19,481 nt of DNA, from contig JBBRDT010000065.1 of NCBI GenBank assembly GCA_038203635.1, forward strand, positions 1 to 19,481. Direction: 5' to 3'. Within the stretch, counting starts at the first letter, position 1. Each line of letters opens with the position of its first letter. A program made the translations under genes and the position numbers. This DNA is from DASRIA01 sp038203635. Lineage in GTDB: Bacteria; Actinomycetota; Thermoleophilia; Solirubrobacterales; JBBDJG01. The notes under the pieces were generated by a model. That model had not been told where the DNA came from. It saw only the letters and a program-made list of their open reading frames with translations, and ran no database searches. Positions 6,748 through 14,626 of the stretch are shown piece after piece.

Positions 6748-7791
6748 ATGCTTCAGGTAGGGATGGTGGGCCTTGGCTATTGGGGGCCGAGTCTGCTGAG
6801 AGCGCTGTTCGATCTCCCAAACGTGCAGGTCAAGTGGATCTGCGATCGGGACCCCGAGCGACTGGCCCGCTACGAGCGGCGCTATCCGGGTGTTTCGTCG
6901 ACCCTGCGCATCGACCACATCCTGGAGGACGACACGATCGACGCGGTCGTGATCGCGACGCCGGTCTACACGCACTTCTACCTCGCTTCGCGCGCACTCC
7001 ACGCCGGCAAGCACGTGTTCGTCGAAAAGCCGCTGGCGGCCTCCTCCCGCGAGGCGGACGAGCTCGTCCGTGTGGCGGAGTCGAAGGGCCTCGCTCTCAT
7101 GTGCGGGCACACCTTCATCTACAGCCCGGCGGTGCGGGCTGTCAGGACGATGCTGGAGCAGGGTGAGCTGGGCGAGCTGTTCTTCGTCTCCTCGAGCCGC
7201 GTCAACCTCGGCCTCCACCAGCAGGACATCAGCGTGATCTGGGATCTCGGACCGCATGACTTCTCGATGCTCCTGTACTGGCTCGACGAGATGCCGGCGA
7301 AGGTGCGGGCGGTCGGTCGTGACTCGATCGTCAAGGGGATCTCCGACGTCGCGTTCGTGACCATGGACTTCCCCTCCGGCCTGCTCGCGAACGTCGAGCT
7401 GAGCTGGCTTGCGCCCAGCAAGCTGCGGCGCACGTTGCTGGTGGGGAGCGAGCGAATGGTGGTCTACGACGATGGCAGCACCGAGCCGATCAAGGTCTTC
7501 AACCACGGGGTCGTGTACCAGGATCCCGAGACGTTCGGGGAGTACCACCTGTCCTACCGGACCGGCGACATCGTCTCCCCGAAGATCGACGCCGCCGAGC
7601 CGATCACGCTCGAGCTGGCGGACTTCGCCTCGGCGGTAATCGCACGGGAGGCGCCCGCAGGTCATCTCGAACTGGCGCGCAACGTCGCGCGGTTGACCGA
7701 GGCGGCGGAGGAATCACTGCGCACCGGCGGGGACGTTTCCCTGACCGGTCGAACCCGCTTCGCCGAGCTCATCGAACCGCGCGGTGAGTAG
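6748..7791 (+). CDS. Gfo/Idh/MocA-family NAD(P)-dependent sugar (nucleotide) oxidoreductase
   Basis: Starting from ATG 6748 the protein has 347 residues. GTG 6739 would add three residues; the G-run at 6733-6737 suits the ATG as a ribosome-binding site. The Rossmann motif VGMVGLGYWG lies at 4-13, the family hallmark EKPL at 93-96 supplies the catalytic-site lysine, and DLGPHD at 166-171 supplies the conserved His/Asp of the C-terminal domain. The GYWGP form is common in polysaccharide-locus members acting on UDP-HexNAc(A)-type substrates. The neighbouring aminotransferase suggests that it makes the 3-keto group which is then aminated. The stop overlaps the following glycosylphosphotransferase start by 8 bp, indicating one operon. 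Confidence 0.9.
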   Translation: MLQVGMVGLGYWGPSLLRALFDLPNVQVKWICDRDPERLARYERRYPGVSSTLRIDHILEDDTIDAVVIATPVYTHFYLASRALHAGKHVFVEKPLAASSREADELVRVAESKGLALMCGHTFIYSPAVRAVRTMLEQGELGELFFVSSSRVNLGLHQQDISVIWDLGPHDFSMLLYWLDEMPAKVRAVGRDSIVKGISDVAFVTMDFPSGLLANVELSWLAPSKLRRTLLVGSERMVVYDDGSTEPIKVFNHGVVYQDPETFGEYHLSYRTGDIVSPKIDAAEPITLELADFASAVIAREAPAGHLELARNVARLTEAAEESLRTGGDVSLTGRTRFAELIEPRGE

Positions 7792-9238
7792 CCTCCGCCC
7801 GCTACGCAAGGACCTCAGCACAGCGACCCCGGTAACGGGGCGCATCCGCGGGCGGTGGCACCCGCAGCGCGGCGTGCCAGGACTCCCGTCGAAGGCAGTC
7901 GGCTCCCGCCTGGGCAGGCGCGACTACCTGATCCGTCGTCTGCTCGCCCTCGCGGACGCGGTCAGCGTCGTGGTCGCGCTGGTGGCCATGGTGCTGATCT
8001 CCGGGCGTGCCCATGACACCCACTTGCTCTGGGGCCTGCTCCTCGTTCCGGTTTGGATCGGGCTGCTGGCGGTCTACGGCCTCTACAACCGCGACATCAA
8101 GCGGATCAGCCACTCGACCGTCGACGACGTCCCCTGGATCCTGCATGCGGTGCTGGTCGCGTGCCTGCTGACCTGGCTCTACTTCAACCTGCTGCACATA
8201 CCCAAGCTCGTGTTCTTCGACGTGCTGTTGCTCGGTGGGTTCGCCGCCCTGGCCATGCTAGTCCTGCGCTCGCTGACAAGGGGGCTCGTGATCCGGGTCC
8301 TCGGCGCCGAGCGGGTCCTGTTCATCGGGGACCACCCGATGGAGTTCCTGATGAGCAAGATGACCGCACACCCGGAGTACGGCCTGCAGCCGGTCGGTGT
8401 GGTGTCGGCGTCCAGCCACACCCTCGACGAGGCCATCGACCTGTTCGACGCCGATCGGATCGTCCTCTGCGAGCCCGATCTCGAGGAGCACGAGTTCCTG
8501 GCCCTGATGCATCGCTGCCGGGAGCTGTCCCTGAAGGTCAGCGTGCTGCCCCAGCTGTTCAGCGCGCTGGGCCCTTCGGTGGAGGTCGACGACGTCGAGG
8601 GCGTGACGGTGCTCGGCATCAATCCGCCGGTCCTGTCTCGCTCCTCGCGCTGCCTGAAGCGGGCGCTCGACCTGACCGGAGCGGTCGTGGTCCTGGTGCT
8701 GTGCGCGCCCCTCGTGGCCGTGATGGCGCTCGCGATCAAGCTCGACTCGCGCGGCCCCGTCTTCTTCAGGCAACAGCGGGTGGGAAAAGGTGGCACGCCG
8801 TTTCGCCTCTTCAAGTTCCGGACGATGTGCGTCGGCGCCGAGCAGCAGACGGACGAGCTCTTCTGCGGCAGCGAGGACGCGAACTGGCTAAAGCTCGATG
8901 ACGACCCGCGGATCACGCGCGTGGGACGGGTGTTGCGCCACGCCAGCCTCGACGAGCTGCCCCAGTTCTGGAACATCCTCAAGGGCGAGATGAGCCTCGT
9001 GGGACCGCGGCCCCTGATCGAGTCGGAGGACTCTCAGATCGCCGGCTGGGGTCGCAGCAGGCTCGAGCTGACGCCCGGCCTGACGGGCCTGTGGCAAGTG
9101 CTGGGCCGGACGAACATCCCCTTCGAGGAGATGGTCAAGCTCGACTACATGTACGTGACCAACTGGTCGCTGTGGGCGGACGTGCGCCTGATGCTGCGCA
9201 CGCTCCCCACGGTCATCACGCGACGCGGGGCGAACTAG
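7784..9238 (+). CDS. Polyprenyl glycosylphosphotransferase (WbaP/CpsE-like initiating sugar transferase)
   Basis: This 484-residue protein starts at GTG 7784. The N-terminal half has four hydrophobic segments (about 57-73, 82-100, 117-136, 141-160) and then a soluble CoA-binding-like domain beginning VLFIGDHPME (178-187). A re-entrant or membrane helix at about 296-318 precedes the bacterial sugar transferase domain. That domain shows FFRQQRVGKGG, FRLFKFRTM (341-348), DDDPRITRVGRVLR, SLDELPQFWNIL with the catalytic D390-E391 pair, GEMSLVGPRP, and LTPGLTGLWQVLGR. Such enzymes transfer hexose-1-phosphate from a UDP-sugar to undecaprenyl phosphate at the cytoplasmic face and start repeat-unit assembly. 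Glucose, galactose or an N-acetyl sugar cannot be told apart from sequence. Its stop shares a CTAG with the convergent bi-domain gene. Confidence 0.95.
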   Translation: MSSLRPLRKDLSTATPVTGRIRGRWHPQRGVPGLPSKAVGSRLGRRDYLIRRLLALADAVSVVVALVAMVLISGRAHDTHLLWGLLLVPVWIGLLAVYGLYNRDIKRISHSTVDDVPWILHAVLVACLLTWLYFNLLHIPKLVFFDVLLLGGFAALAMLVLRSLTRGLVIRVLGAERVLFIGDHPMEFLMSKMTAHPEYGLQPVGVVSASSHTLDEAIDLFDADRIVLCEPDLEEHEFLALMHRCRELSLKVSVLPQLFSALGPSVEVDDVEGVTVLGINPPVLSRSSRCLKRALDLTGAVVVLVLCAPLVAVMALAIKLDSRGPVFFRQQRVGKGGTPFRLFKFRTMCVGAEQQTDELFCGSEDANWLKLDDDPRITRVGRVLRHASLDELPQFWNILKGEMSLVGPRPLIESEDSQIAGWGRSRLELTPGLTGLWQVLGRTNIPFEEMVKLDYMYVTNWSLWADVRLMLRTLPTVITRRGAN

Positions 9239-11346
9239 ACCGACTGCGCGCTCGCCAGTGCGGCGAGCGTGGCCTCCATCGTGTCGAGGTGTGACACGGC
9301 TGCAGGCTCGGCGCGGTCTTCCAGCACGTCGCGAAGCCAGGCGAACTGTGCGGCATGGCCCTTGTCCTGGGTCCGCGTCCGGCGCGTCCGGCGACGGCGG
9401 CCGACGTAGGTCGTGAGGGTCCGGTAGTCGTCGAGGATCGCCGCACGGTTCCCGGCATGTCCCTCGACGTACTCCTTGCCCACCCCCGTGCTGCCCGATC
9501 CATACATGATCGTGGCGAGCGAGCGATCCGGGAACTCCATCGTGATCGCGAAGCGCTCGGCCGCCGCCAGTGGAAGCCCGTCCTCCGGCGCCGCCACGCA
9601 GCTCACCCGATCGGGCGCCGCGCCGGCAACCCAGCAGGCGAAGTCGACGAAGTGGCAGCCCTCGCCGAGCAGCCGGCCGCCGCCCTCGTCGAGGTCATTC
9701 AGCCAGTGCTGCCGCGGCAACGGGTCGGCGTTGACGCGATACAGCAGGTTGAAGGGCCGGCCCGCCGCCGCGATGTGTTCCCGGAACGCCTGCGCGAGCG
9801 GCGCATGGCGACGGTTGAAGCCCACCACGAGCGGCTGCCCGGACTCCGCCATCGCGGACCGCAACTCGCCGAGCTCCATCGCGGTGAGGCACGGGGGCTT
9901 CTCGACGAACACCGCCTTGCCCGCCCGCAGTGCCGCGGCCGCCAGCGGCGCATGGGAGGCATGTCGCGTGGCGATCACGACGAGCCCGGCATGCGGATCG
10001 GTCAGTGCCTCCTCGACGCCGGCGGCGTGGCGGAACCCGAAACGGTCGGCCGCCGCGCGCGCGGACAGCCCACTCGCACTTGCGACCGAGGAAAGCGTGA
10101 AGCCGGCGCGCTTCAGCCCTGGGGTCAGGATTCTCTGCGCGTAGCTGCCGGCGCCGATCAGCGCCACGACCCGCCGGCTCGCGCCCGCGGTGGGAAGGGT
10201 CCGCAGCTCGGCGGGAGCCTGCGCCGGAGTCTCGTCATAGCCCAGCAGGATCGCGAGCGGGGAGCCGTCCTTCTCCACGAGACTGTCGTACGCGGCCGGC
10301 GCGTCCTCGATCCTGATCCGCTCGCTGACGAGCGCATCGACGTTCAACCTGCCGGCGGCGACCAGGTGCACGAACGCCTCCATGTTGCGGCGCTCGGTCC
10401 ATCGCACGTATCCGATCGGATAGTCGAGGCCCCGCTCCTCGTAGGAGCGGTCGTAGCGGCCCGGCCCATACGAACGCGACAGGCGCAGCTCTATCTCCTT
10501 GTCATAGAACGCCGCCCGGGGGACGTTCATCCCGACGTCGCCCACGATCACCACCTTCCCCCGGTCGCGACACAGCAGCGCGGCCAGCTGCACCGGATCG
10601 TCGGACGGCGTGGCAGCGGTGATGATCACGGCGTCGCACTCCTGTGCGTTTGCCGGCAGCGCATCCACCGGCAGCCCGGAGCGGGAAAATGCATGCTCCG
10701 CCGACCCGGCCTGCCGGGCCCGCTCGACGAGCTCCTCGGAGAGGTCGATGCCGATCACCTGGCAGCCGGCTGCACGCAGCAGCTGCCCCGTGATCTGGCC
10801 CACGAGACCCAGGCCGATCACGGCGACGCGCTCGCCGAGCCGGACATCCGCCTGGCGCACGCCGTGCAGCGCGACGCTCGCGACAGTTGCGAACGCGCCC
10901 TGCTCGAAGGTCACGCTCTCCGGCAGCCGCACGCAAAGGTTTCCGGGCACGTGCACGACGTCCGCGTGAACGGCATAACCGCCTCCCCCGCACGCGACGC
11001 GGTCGCCCGGTGCGAGGTCCTGCACCCGCGCTCCCACCGACATCACGACCCCCGCGGCCGAATAGCCGAGCGGCCCGGGCTGGTCGAGTCGCATCCGGAC
11101 GGCATCGACGGTCGACCTGAGTCCGTCGCGCCGGGCCTTGTCGACGACCTGGCGCACCTGGTCGGGGCGGGCACGGGCCTTGCCCACGAGCGACTTGCGC
11201 GCGGTCTCCACCTTGTTGCGCTCGGTCCCGGTGCTCAGCAGGCTGGCGCGGACATCGACGAGCACTCCCTCGGCGCTGAGCGCGGGCAGCGGGACATCGA
11301 GCACCTCGATGCCACCGTCGCGAAGGCGCTGTGAGACCTGCTTCAT
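9235..11346 (-). CDS. Bi-domain oxidoreductase: MDR alcohol-dehydrogenase-like domain fused to Gfo/Idh/MocA domain
   Basis: This 703-residue protein starts at ATG 11346, supported by GGGGTG five nucleotides upstream. The frame extends further 5' but that part looks non-coding. Residues 1 to about 365 form an MDR domain: GPLGYSAAGVV, then a Rossmann turn VAVIGLGLVG (174-183). Where zinc alcohol dehydrogenases have a GxCGTD catalytic cysteine, this protein has SLLSTGTE, and the four-Cys structural-zinc lobe is missing, so the domain is probably zinc-free. Residues from about 390 form a Gfo/Idh/MocA enzyme with VALIGAGSYA (394-403) and FVEKPPCL (480-487). The two-domain layout is known in bacterial polysaccharide loci. 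Two redox steps on one sugar intermediate are plausible, but the substrate is unknown. It is the only minus-strand gene between 5.5 and 17.5 kb. Confidence 0.9.
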   Translation of the reverse strand: MKQVSQRLRDGGIEVLDVPLPALSAEGVLVDVRASLLSTGTERNKVETARKSLVGKARARPDQVRQVVDKARRDGLRSTVDAVRMRLDQPGPLGYSAAGVVMSVGARVQDLAPGDRVACGGGGYAVHADVVHVPGNLCVRLPESVTFEQGAFATVASVALHGVRQADVRLGERVAVIGLGLVGQITGQLLRAAGCQVIGIDLSEELVERARQAGSAEHAFSRSGLPVDALPANAQECDAVIITAATPSDDPVQLAALLCRDRGKVVIVGDVGMNVPRAAFYDKEIELRLSRSYGPGRYDRSYEERGLDYPIGYVRWTERRNMEAFVHLVAAGRLNVDALVSERIRIEDAPAAYDSLVEKDGSPLAILLGYDETPAQAPAELRTLPTAGASRRVVALIGAGSYAQRILTPGLKRAGFTLSSVASASGLSARAAADRFGFRHAAGVEEALTDPHAGLVVIATRHASHAPLAAAALRAGKAVFVEKPPCLTAMELGELRSAMAESGQPLVVGFNRRHAPLAQAFREHIAAAGRPFNLLYRVNADPLPRQHWLNDLDEGGGRLLGEGCHFVDFACWVAGAAPDRVSCVAAPEDGLPLAAAERFAITMEFPDRSLATIMYGSGSTGVGKEYVEGHAGNRAAILDDYRTLTTYVGRRRRTRRTRTQDKGHAAQFAWLRDVLEDRAEPAAVSHLDTMEATLAALASAQSV

Positions 11347-11495
11347 TCGAACACCCCAAGAGAATCTATTGGAGGGCCGAAGCCGGCGCTCTCTTTCCGC
11401 CGGTCGGGCGCCTGCGGAGGGTAGGAGACCCGCGCCGCGCGACAAAATTGCTGGTAAGGTCGAAATTGGTCGCATCCAGACAGTGAACAGGGGGG
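11347..11495. promoter_or_regulatory. Divergent intergenic region between bi-domain oxidoreductase and BY-kinase operon
   Basis: This 149-bp gap must contain promoters for both directions. The part at 11441-11470 is markedly AT-richer than its surroundings. It carries AAATTG twice (11445-11450 and 11463-11468, 18 bp apart) and a TANNNT-type TAAGGT at 11455-11460, which could be a plus-strand -10. For the minus strand, TAGATT in the complement of about 11365-11370 could be a -10. No convincing -35 is seen for either, so exact promoters are not called. The direct AAATTG repeats could be an operator. Confidence 0.35.
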
Positions 11496-13085
11496 ATGTG
11501 GCTGGCCGTCGGGAAGCGGCAATGTTTGAACGCGTCGCGCGCATCAGCTCTAAGTGATTACGTTCATGTTCTGCGCCGCGATGTGTGGATTGTCGCTGCC
11601 ACCACGGCGCTGATCGCGCTGATCGCGATCGGCTTCTCCCTGCTCCAGGAGGACCTCTACGAGTCCCACGCCGACGTCTTCCTGTCGGGGACGAGCAGCA
11701 TTCCCGGCGACTTCGGCTACGAGCAGCAGCGCGACATCGACCCCGAACGGGCCGGGAACACCCAGGCCCGCCTCGCCCGCGTGCCCGCCGTTGCAGCCCT
11801 GACGCTGCGCGAGGCAGGGTTGCGGGATCGGTCGACGGACGACCTCCTCGACCACGCGACGGTGTCCCAGCCTCCCGACACCGACATCCTGCGCTTCACG
11901 GTCAACGACGGGTCGGCCTTGGTCGCATCGCGGCTCGCGACCGCCTACGCGACCGCGTTCACCCATTACCGGTACCAGCAGGACGTCCGCTCGCTGGCCG
12001 GAGCCCGGCGCAAGACCGAAGAGCGGCTCCGCGGGATCGGCAGACGGGATGCGCTCTATCCGGGGCTCACCCAGCAGTACAACCAGCTGCGCACGGCCGA
12101 GCAGCTGCTGACCTCGACCGTGTCGGTGGTCCGGCGCGGGACGGATGCAATCCAGGTGCAGCCGAAGCCGGTCAGGAACGGGATCCTGGGCGGCTTGATC
12201 GGGTTGCTCCTGGGAGTCGGCCTCGTCGTGGTGAGAGAGGGCCTCAATACCCGGGTCCGCGACCCGGAGGAGGTCGAGTCGATCCTCGGGCTGCCGATGA
12301 TCGGGCGGGTGCCGAGGCCGAGCCGCCGCCACGGCGCGCACGCCGGTCTCGCGATGCTGGACTCGCCGGACGCGCCGGAGACCGAGTCATATCGCATGAT
12401 TGCGACCAACCTCGGATTCGTGAACCTCGATCGCGGCGCCAGGTCGATCATGGTCACGAGCGCCGCCGACGGCGAGGGCAAGTCGACCACGGTCGCGAAC
12501 CTGGCAATCGCGATGGCTCGAGCGGGCAGCCGCGTGGCTCTGATCGACTTCGACCTCAAGCGGCCATCGCTCGACGCGCTCTTCGACCTCGACGCGGCGC
12601 AGTTCGGGGTGGGGGTGACTGGCGTGGCGCTCGGACAGATCTCGCTCGACGACGCCCTGATCCGTATCCCCGTCTCGGACGTGGGCCCCGCCGGCAGCCT
12701 CGACGTGCTGCTCACGGGGCAGGTTCCCCCGGACAGCGCGCAGTTCATCGCATCGCAGAGGGTGACCGATCTGCTTTCAAGGCTGAGCGACCAGTACGAC
12801 ATCGTTTTGATCGACGCCGCGCCCATGGTCCAGGCCAGCGACGCCGTTGCCCTCGCGGGGAAGGTCGATGCGGTGATCGCGGTCGCGGGCCTGTCGCAAG
12901 TTCGCCGCGGGACCCTCGAGGAGCTTCGGCGGATCCTCGACAGCACGCCCGTGACCACGCTCGGATTCGTCCTCACCGGCGTCCCGATGGACGACGCGTA
13001 CAGGCATGTGTATTCGCCGCCAGGCGCACACACCAATGGATCCACGTTCCAGGGGCGGCGCCAAGCGGGTCACGTGAGGCAGTAG
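11496..13085 (+). CDS. Wzz-type chain-length determinant fused to BY-kinase (polysaccharide co-polymerase)
   Basis: This 529-residue protein has a Wzz opening (LSDYVHVLRRD, then a membrane helix at about 31-50), an extracytoplasmic portion at about 51-225, and a second helix at about 229-246. A cytoplasmic P-loop kinase domain follows: Walker A ADGEGKST with K329, Walker A' VALIDFDLKRP (D351, D353) and Walker B IVLIDAAP (D440). Such proteins control chain length and export of Wzx/Wzy polysaccharides through tyrosine autophosphorylation. The C-terminal tyrosine cluster is nearly absent; only Y502 and Y506 remain. The ATG at 11496 sits directly against AGGGGGG with no spacer. TTG 11526, nine nt after GGAAG, is a credible alternative giving 519 residues. 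It is the first gene of a four-gene operon. Confidence 0.92.
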   Translation: MWLAVGKRQCLNASRASALSDYVHVLRRDVWIVAATTALIALIAIGFSLLQEDLYESHADVFLSGTSSIPGDFGYEQQRDIDPERAGNTQARLARVPAVAALTLREAGLRDRSTDDLLDHATVSQPPDTDILRFTVNDGSALVASRLATAYATAFTHYRYQQDVRSLAGARRKTEERLRGIGRRDALYPGLTQQYNQLRTAEQLLTSTVSVVRRGTDAIQVQPKPVRNGILGGLIGLLLGVGLVVVREGLNTRVRDPEEVESILGLPMIGRVPRPSRRHGAHAGLAMLDSPDAPETESYRMIATNLGFVNLDRGARSIMVTSAADGEGKSTTVANLAIAMARAGSRVALIDFDLKRPSLDALFDLDAAQFGVGVTGVALGQISLDDALIRIPVSDVGPAGSLDVLLTGQVPPDSAQFIASQRVTDLLSRLSDQYDIVLIDAAPMVQASDAVALAGKVDAVIAVAGLSQVRRGTLEELRRILDSTPVTTLGFVLTGVPMDDAYRHVYSPPGAHTNGSTFQGRRQAGHVRQ

Positions 13086-13108
13086 CCCGACGCGGCTCCG
13101 ACTTACGG

Positions 13109-14626
13109 ATGACAGCGTTCGCTGCGCGCAGGGTGGAGGCCCCGACGGCAATGGCGGGTTGGTGTTCAACCGACCTGGTCCACGCGCTCGCGCAGTTGCC
13201 GGACGAGGTCTCGCTCGACCTCGAGCACGAGCCCATGGAGCGAGCGGTGGTGAAGCTGCTCTCCCGCGCCTACGGCTTGGAGCACCGGCTGGAGCTGCGG
13301 GATGCGGAGGGACAGACCCGGTGGCGCTTCGAGGGCGCGTCTCTCGCAGCCGCGGATCGTGTCGGCCCGGGCGATCACGCAATGGGATCGGGCCGGACCA
13401 TGGCGGAGCTCGTCGACTCGCTGTGGCCTCCGGATGTCGAATCCGCCACAGCGGACGGCGACGACAGTTGCCTGCGCGGCCACACGATCGCCGTGTTGAC
13501 GAAGACCCCCAGCCACTACCGGATGCCGCTGTTCAACGGGATCGCGGAGCGGGCCGAGCGCGCGGGTGCCTCACTGCGGGTCTTCTTCCTCGGCGCCAAT
13601 TCGTCCACGCAGCCATGGCTCTCGTCCGAGGCGGCGCCGCGGTTCGACCACGAGTTCCTGGCGAGTGCTGAGGTGCCGGCGTGGGTGCCGCTGGCGGCGG
13701 AGCTGGACCGAAGTCGCGCCCCGACCCGTATCCCGAGAGCGCTCGGACGGCGGCTGCGGGCCTTCGGCCCGTCGATGGTGCTGTGCGGAAGCTTCTCCGT
13801 CGCCGGCGTCGCTGCCCAGGCCCATGCGGCTCGGCACCGCGTTCCGTTCGGCTTGTGGAGCGGGGAGATCGAGGCTCAGGCCGCCAAGAGGTCGTTTCCG
13901 GCCCTCCGCGCCCGGCAGCGGCGGTGGCTGGCAGGCCGCGCCGATTTCGGTGTCGCATACGGCTCCGTTGCGGCTGGCTATCTGTCGGGACTGGCCCCGA
14001 GCCTGCCGGTCGTGATCGGCCGGAATACCTCGGTCGTCGAAGTCCCCGAACGCAGCAATCGCAAGCGGGGCGCCGTCCTCGAGCTGGTGAGCATCGCCGA
14101 CCTTTCGGTGCCCGGGAAGGGCCTCGAGGTCGTTGTGGAGGCGCTGCGGCATGTGCAGTCCGATTCATGCCGGTTGCGGGTGGTGGGAACCCCGCCGCCG
14201 GACGGTCCGCTGGCACGGGCCGCGGCACGCGATCCTCGCATCGAGTTCGTCGGTCCGGTGCCCCATCGGGAGATCAAAGCGATCCTGGCGAGTAGCGACG
14301 TCTTCGTGTTCCCGTCGCGCGTGGACATCTTCGGCCTGGCTCTCGTGGAGGCGATGGCCGCCGGCCTGCCGTCGATTGCATGCAGCGTTCCCGGCGCGGT
14401 GGCCGACCTGGCGTGTCCCGGGCAGAACTGTTTCGTCGCCGGGCCGACTGACCCGCGCTCATGGGCGGACGCCATCATGGCGATGATGGAGTCCCGGGAG
14501 TTGCGCGCCTCGGTCGGCGCGGCCGCGCAGACCACGATCCGGCGGCGATGGACCATGACGCACGCGGTCGACGCCATGATGGCGGGCTTCCGGCTGGGCG
14601 CGTTGCGCGCCGGGGGCGGCGCATGA
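13109..14626 (+). CDS. GT4-family glycosyltransferase with an unusual N-terminal extension
   Basis: Starting from ATG 13109 the protein has 505 residues. ATG 13151, with GGAGG 11 nt upstream, would give 491 and is an equally good start. The GT-B fold begins only at about residue 125 with HTIAVLTKTPSHYRMPLFNG. The donor half shows VPGKGLE (K337), then FPSRVDIFGLALVEAMAAG with the E/D-x7-E pair D406/E414 typical of retaining GT4 enzymes. It should add a sugar to the lipid-linked repeat unit at the inner membrane face. The first 120 or so residues are not part of a normal GT4 enzyme; residues 23-63 look like a strand-helix piece of another GT-B donor domain. The stop overlaps the next ATG as ATGA, indicating translational coupling. 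Confidence 0.88.
   Translation: MTAFAARRVEAPTAMAGWCSTDLVHALAQLPDEVSLDLEHEPMERAVVKLLSRAYGLEHRLELRDAEGQTRWRFEGASLAAADRVGPGDHAMGSGRTMAELVDSLWPPDVESATADGDDSCLRGHTIAVLTKTPSHYRMPLFNGIAERAERAGASLRVFFLGANSSTQPWLSSEAAPRFDHEFLASAEVPAWVPLAAELDRSRAPTRIPRALGRRLRAFGPSMVLCGSFSVAGVAAQAHAARHRVPFGLWSGEIEAQAAKRSFPALRARQRRWLAGRADFGVAYGSVAAGYLSGLAPSLPVVIGRNTSVVEVPERSNRKRGAVLELVSIADLSVPGKGLEVVVEALRHVQSDSCRLRVVGTPPPDGPLARAAARDPRIEFVGPVPHREIKAILASSDVFVFPSRVDIFGLALVEAMAAGLPSIACSVPGAVADLACPGQNCFVAGPTDPRSWADAIMAMMESRELRASVGAAAQTTIRRRWTMTHAVDAMMAGFRLGALRAGGGA

Noticed and set aside
9355..11334. 659-codon plus-strand open frame opposite the bi-domain oxidoreductase
   Set aside because: Long antisense frames are common at this GC content. 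The translation is Arg/His/Gly-rich without motifs, while the minus strand has two Rossmann folds with conserved residues.
11347..11544. 66-residue N-terminal extension of the bi-domain oxidoreductase frame
   Set aside because: The extension crosses the AT-rich divergent promoter region and overlaps the BY-kinase start. The ATG at 11346 has a good ribosome-binding site and begins the conserved domain.
11585..13108. Upstream extension of the GT4 frame through the BY-kinase gene
   Set aside because: This part is an out-of-frame reading of the kinase with no recognisable domain. The glycosyltransferase must start at 13109 or 13151.
14461..14622. Upstream extension of the HTH-Wzy frame into the glycosyltransferase gene
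   Set aside because: It overlaps the conserved C-terminal part of the glycosyltransferase. ATG 14623 in the ATGA overlap starts exactly at the HTH helix 1.
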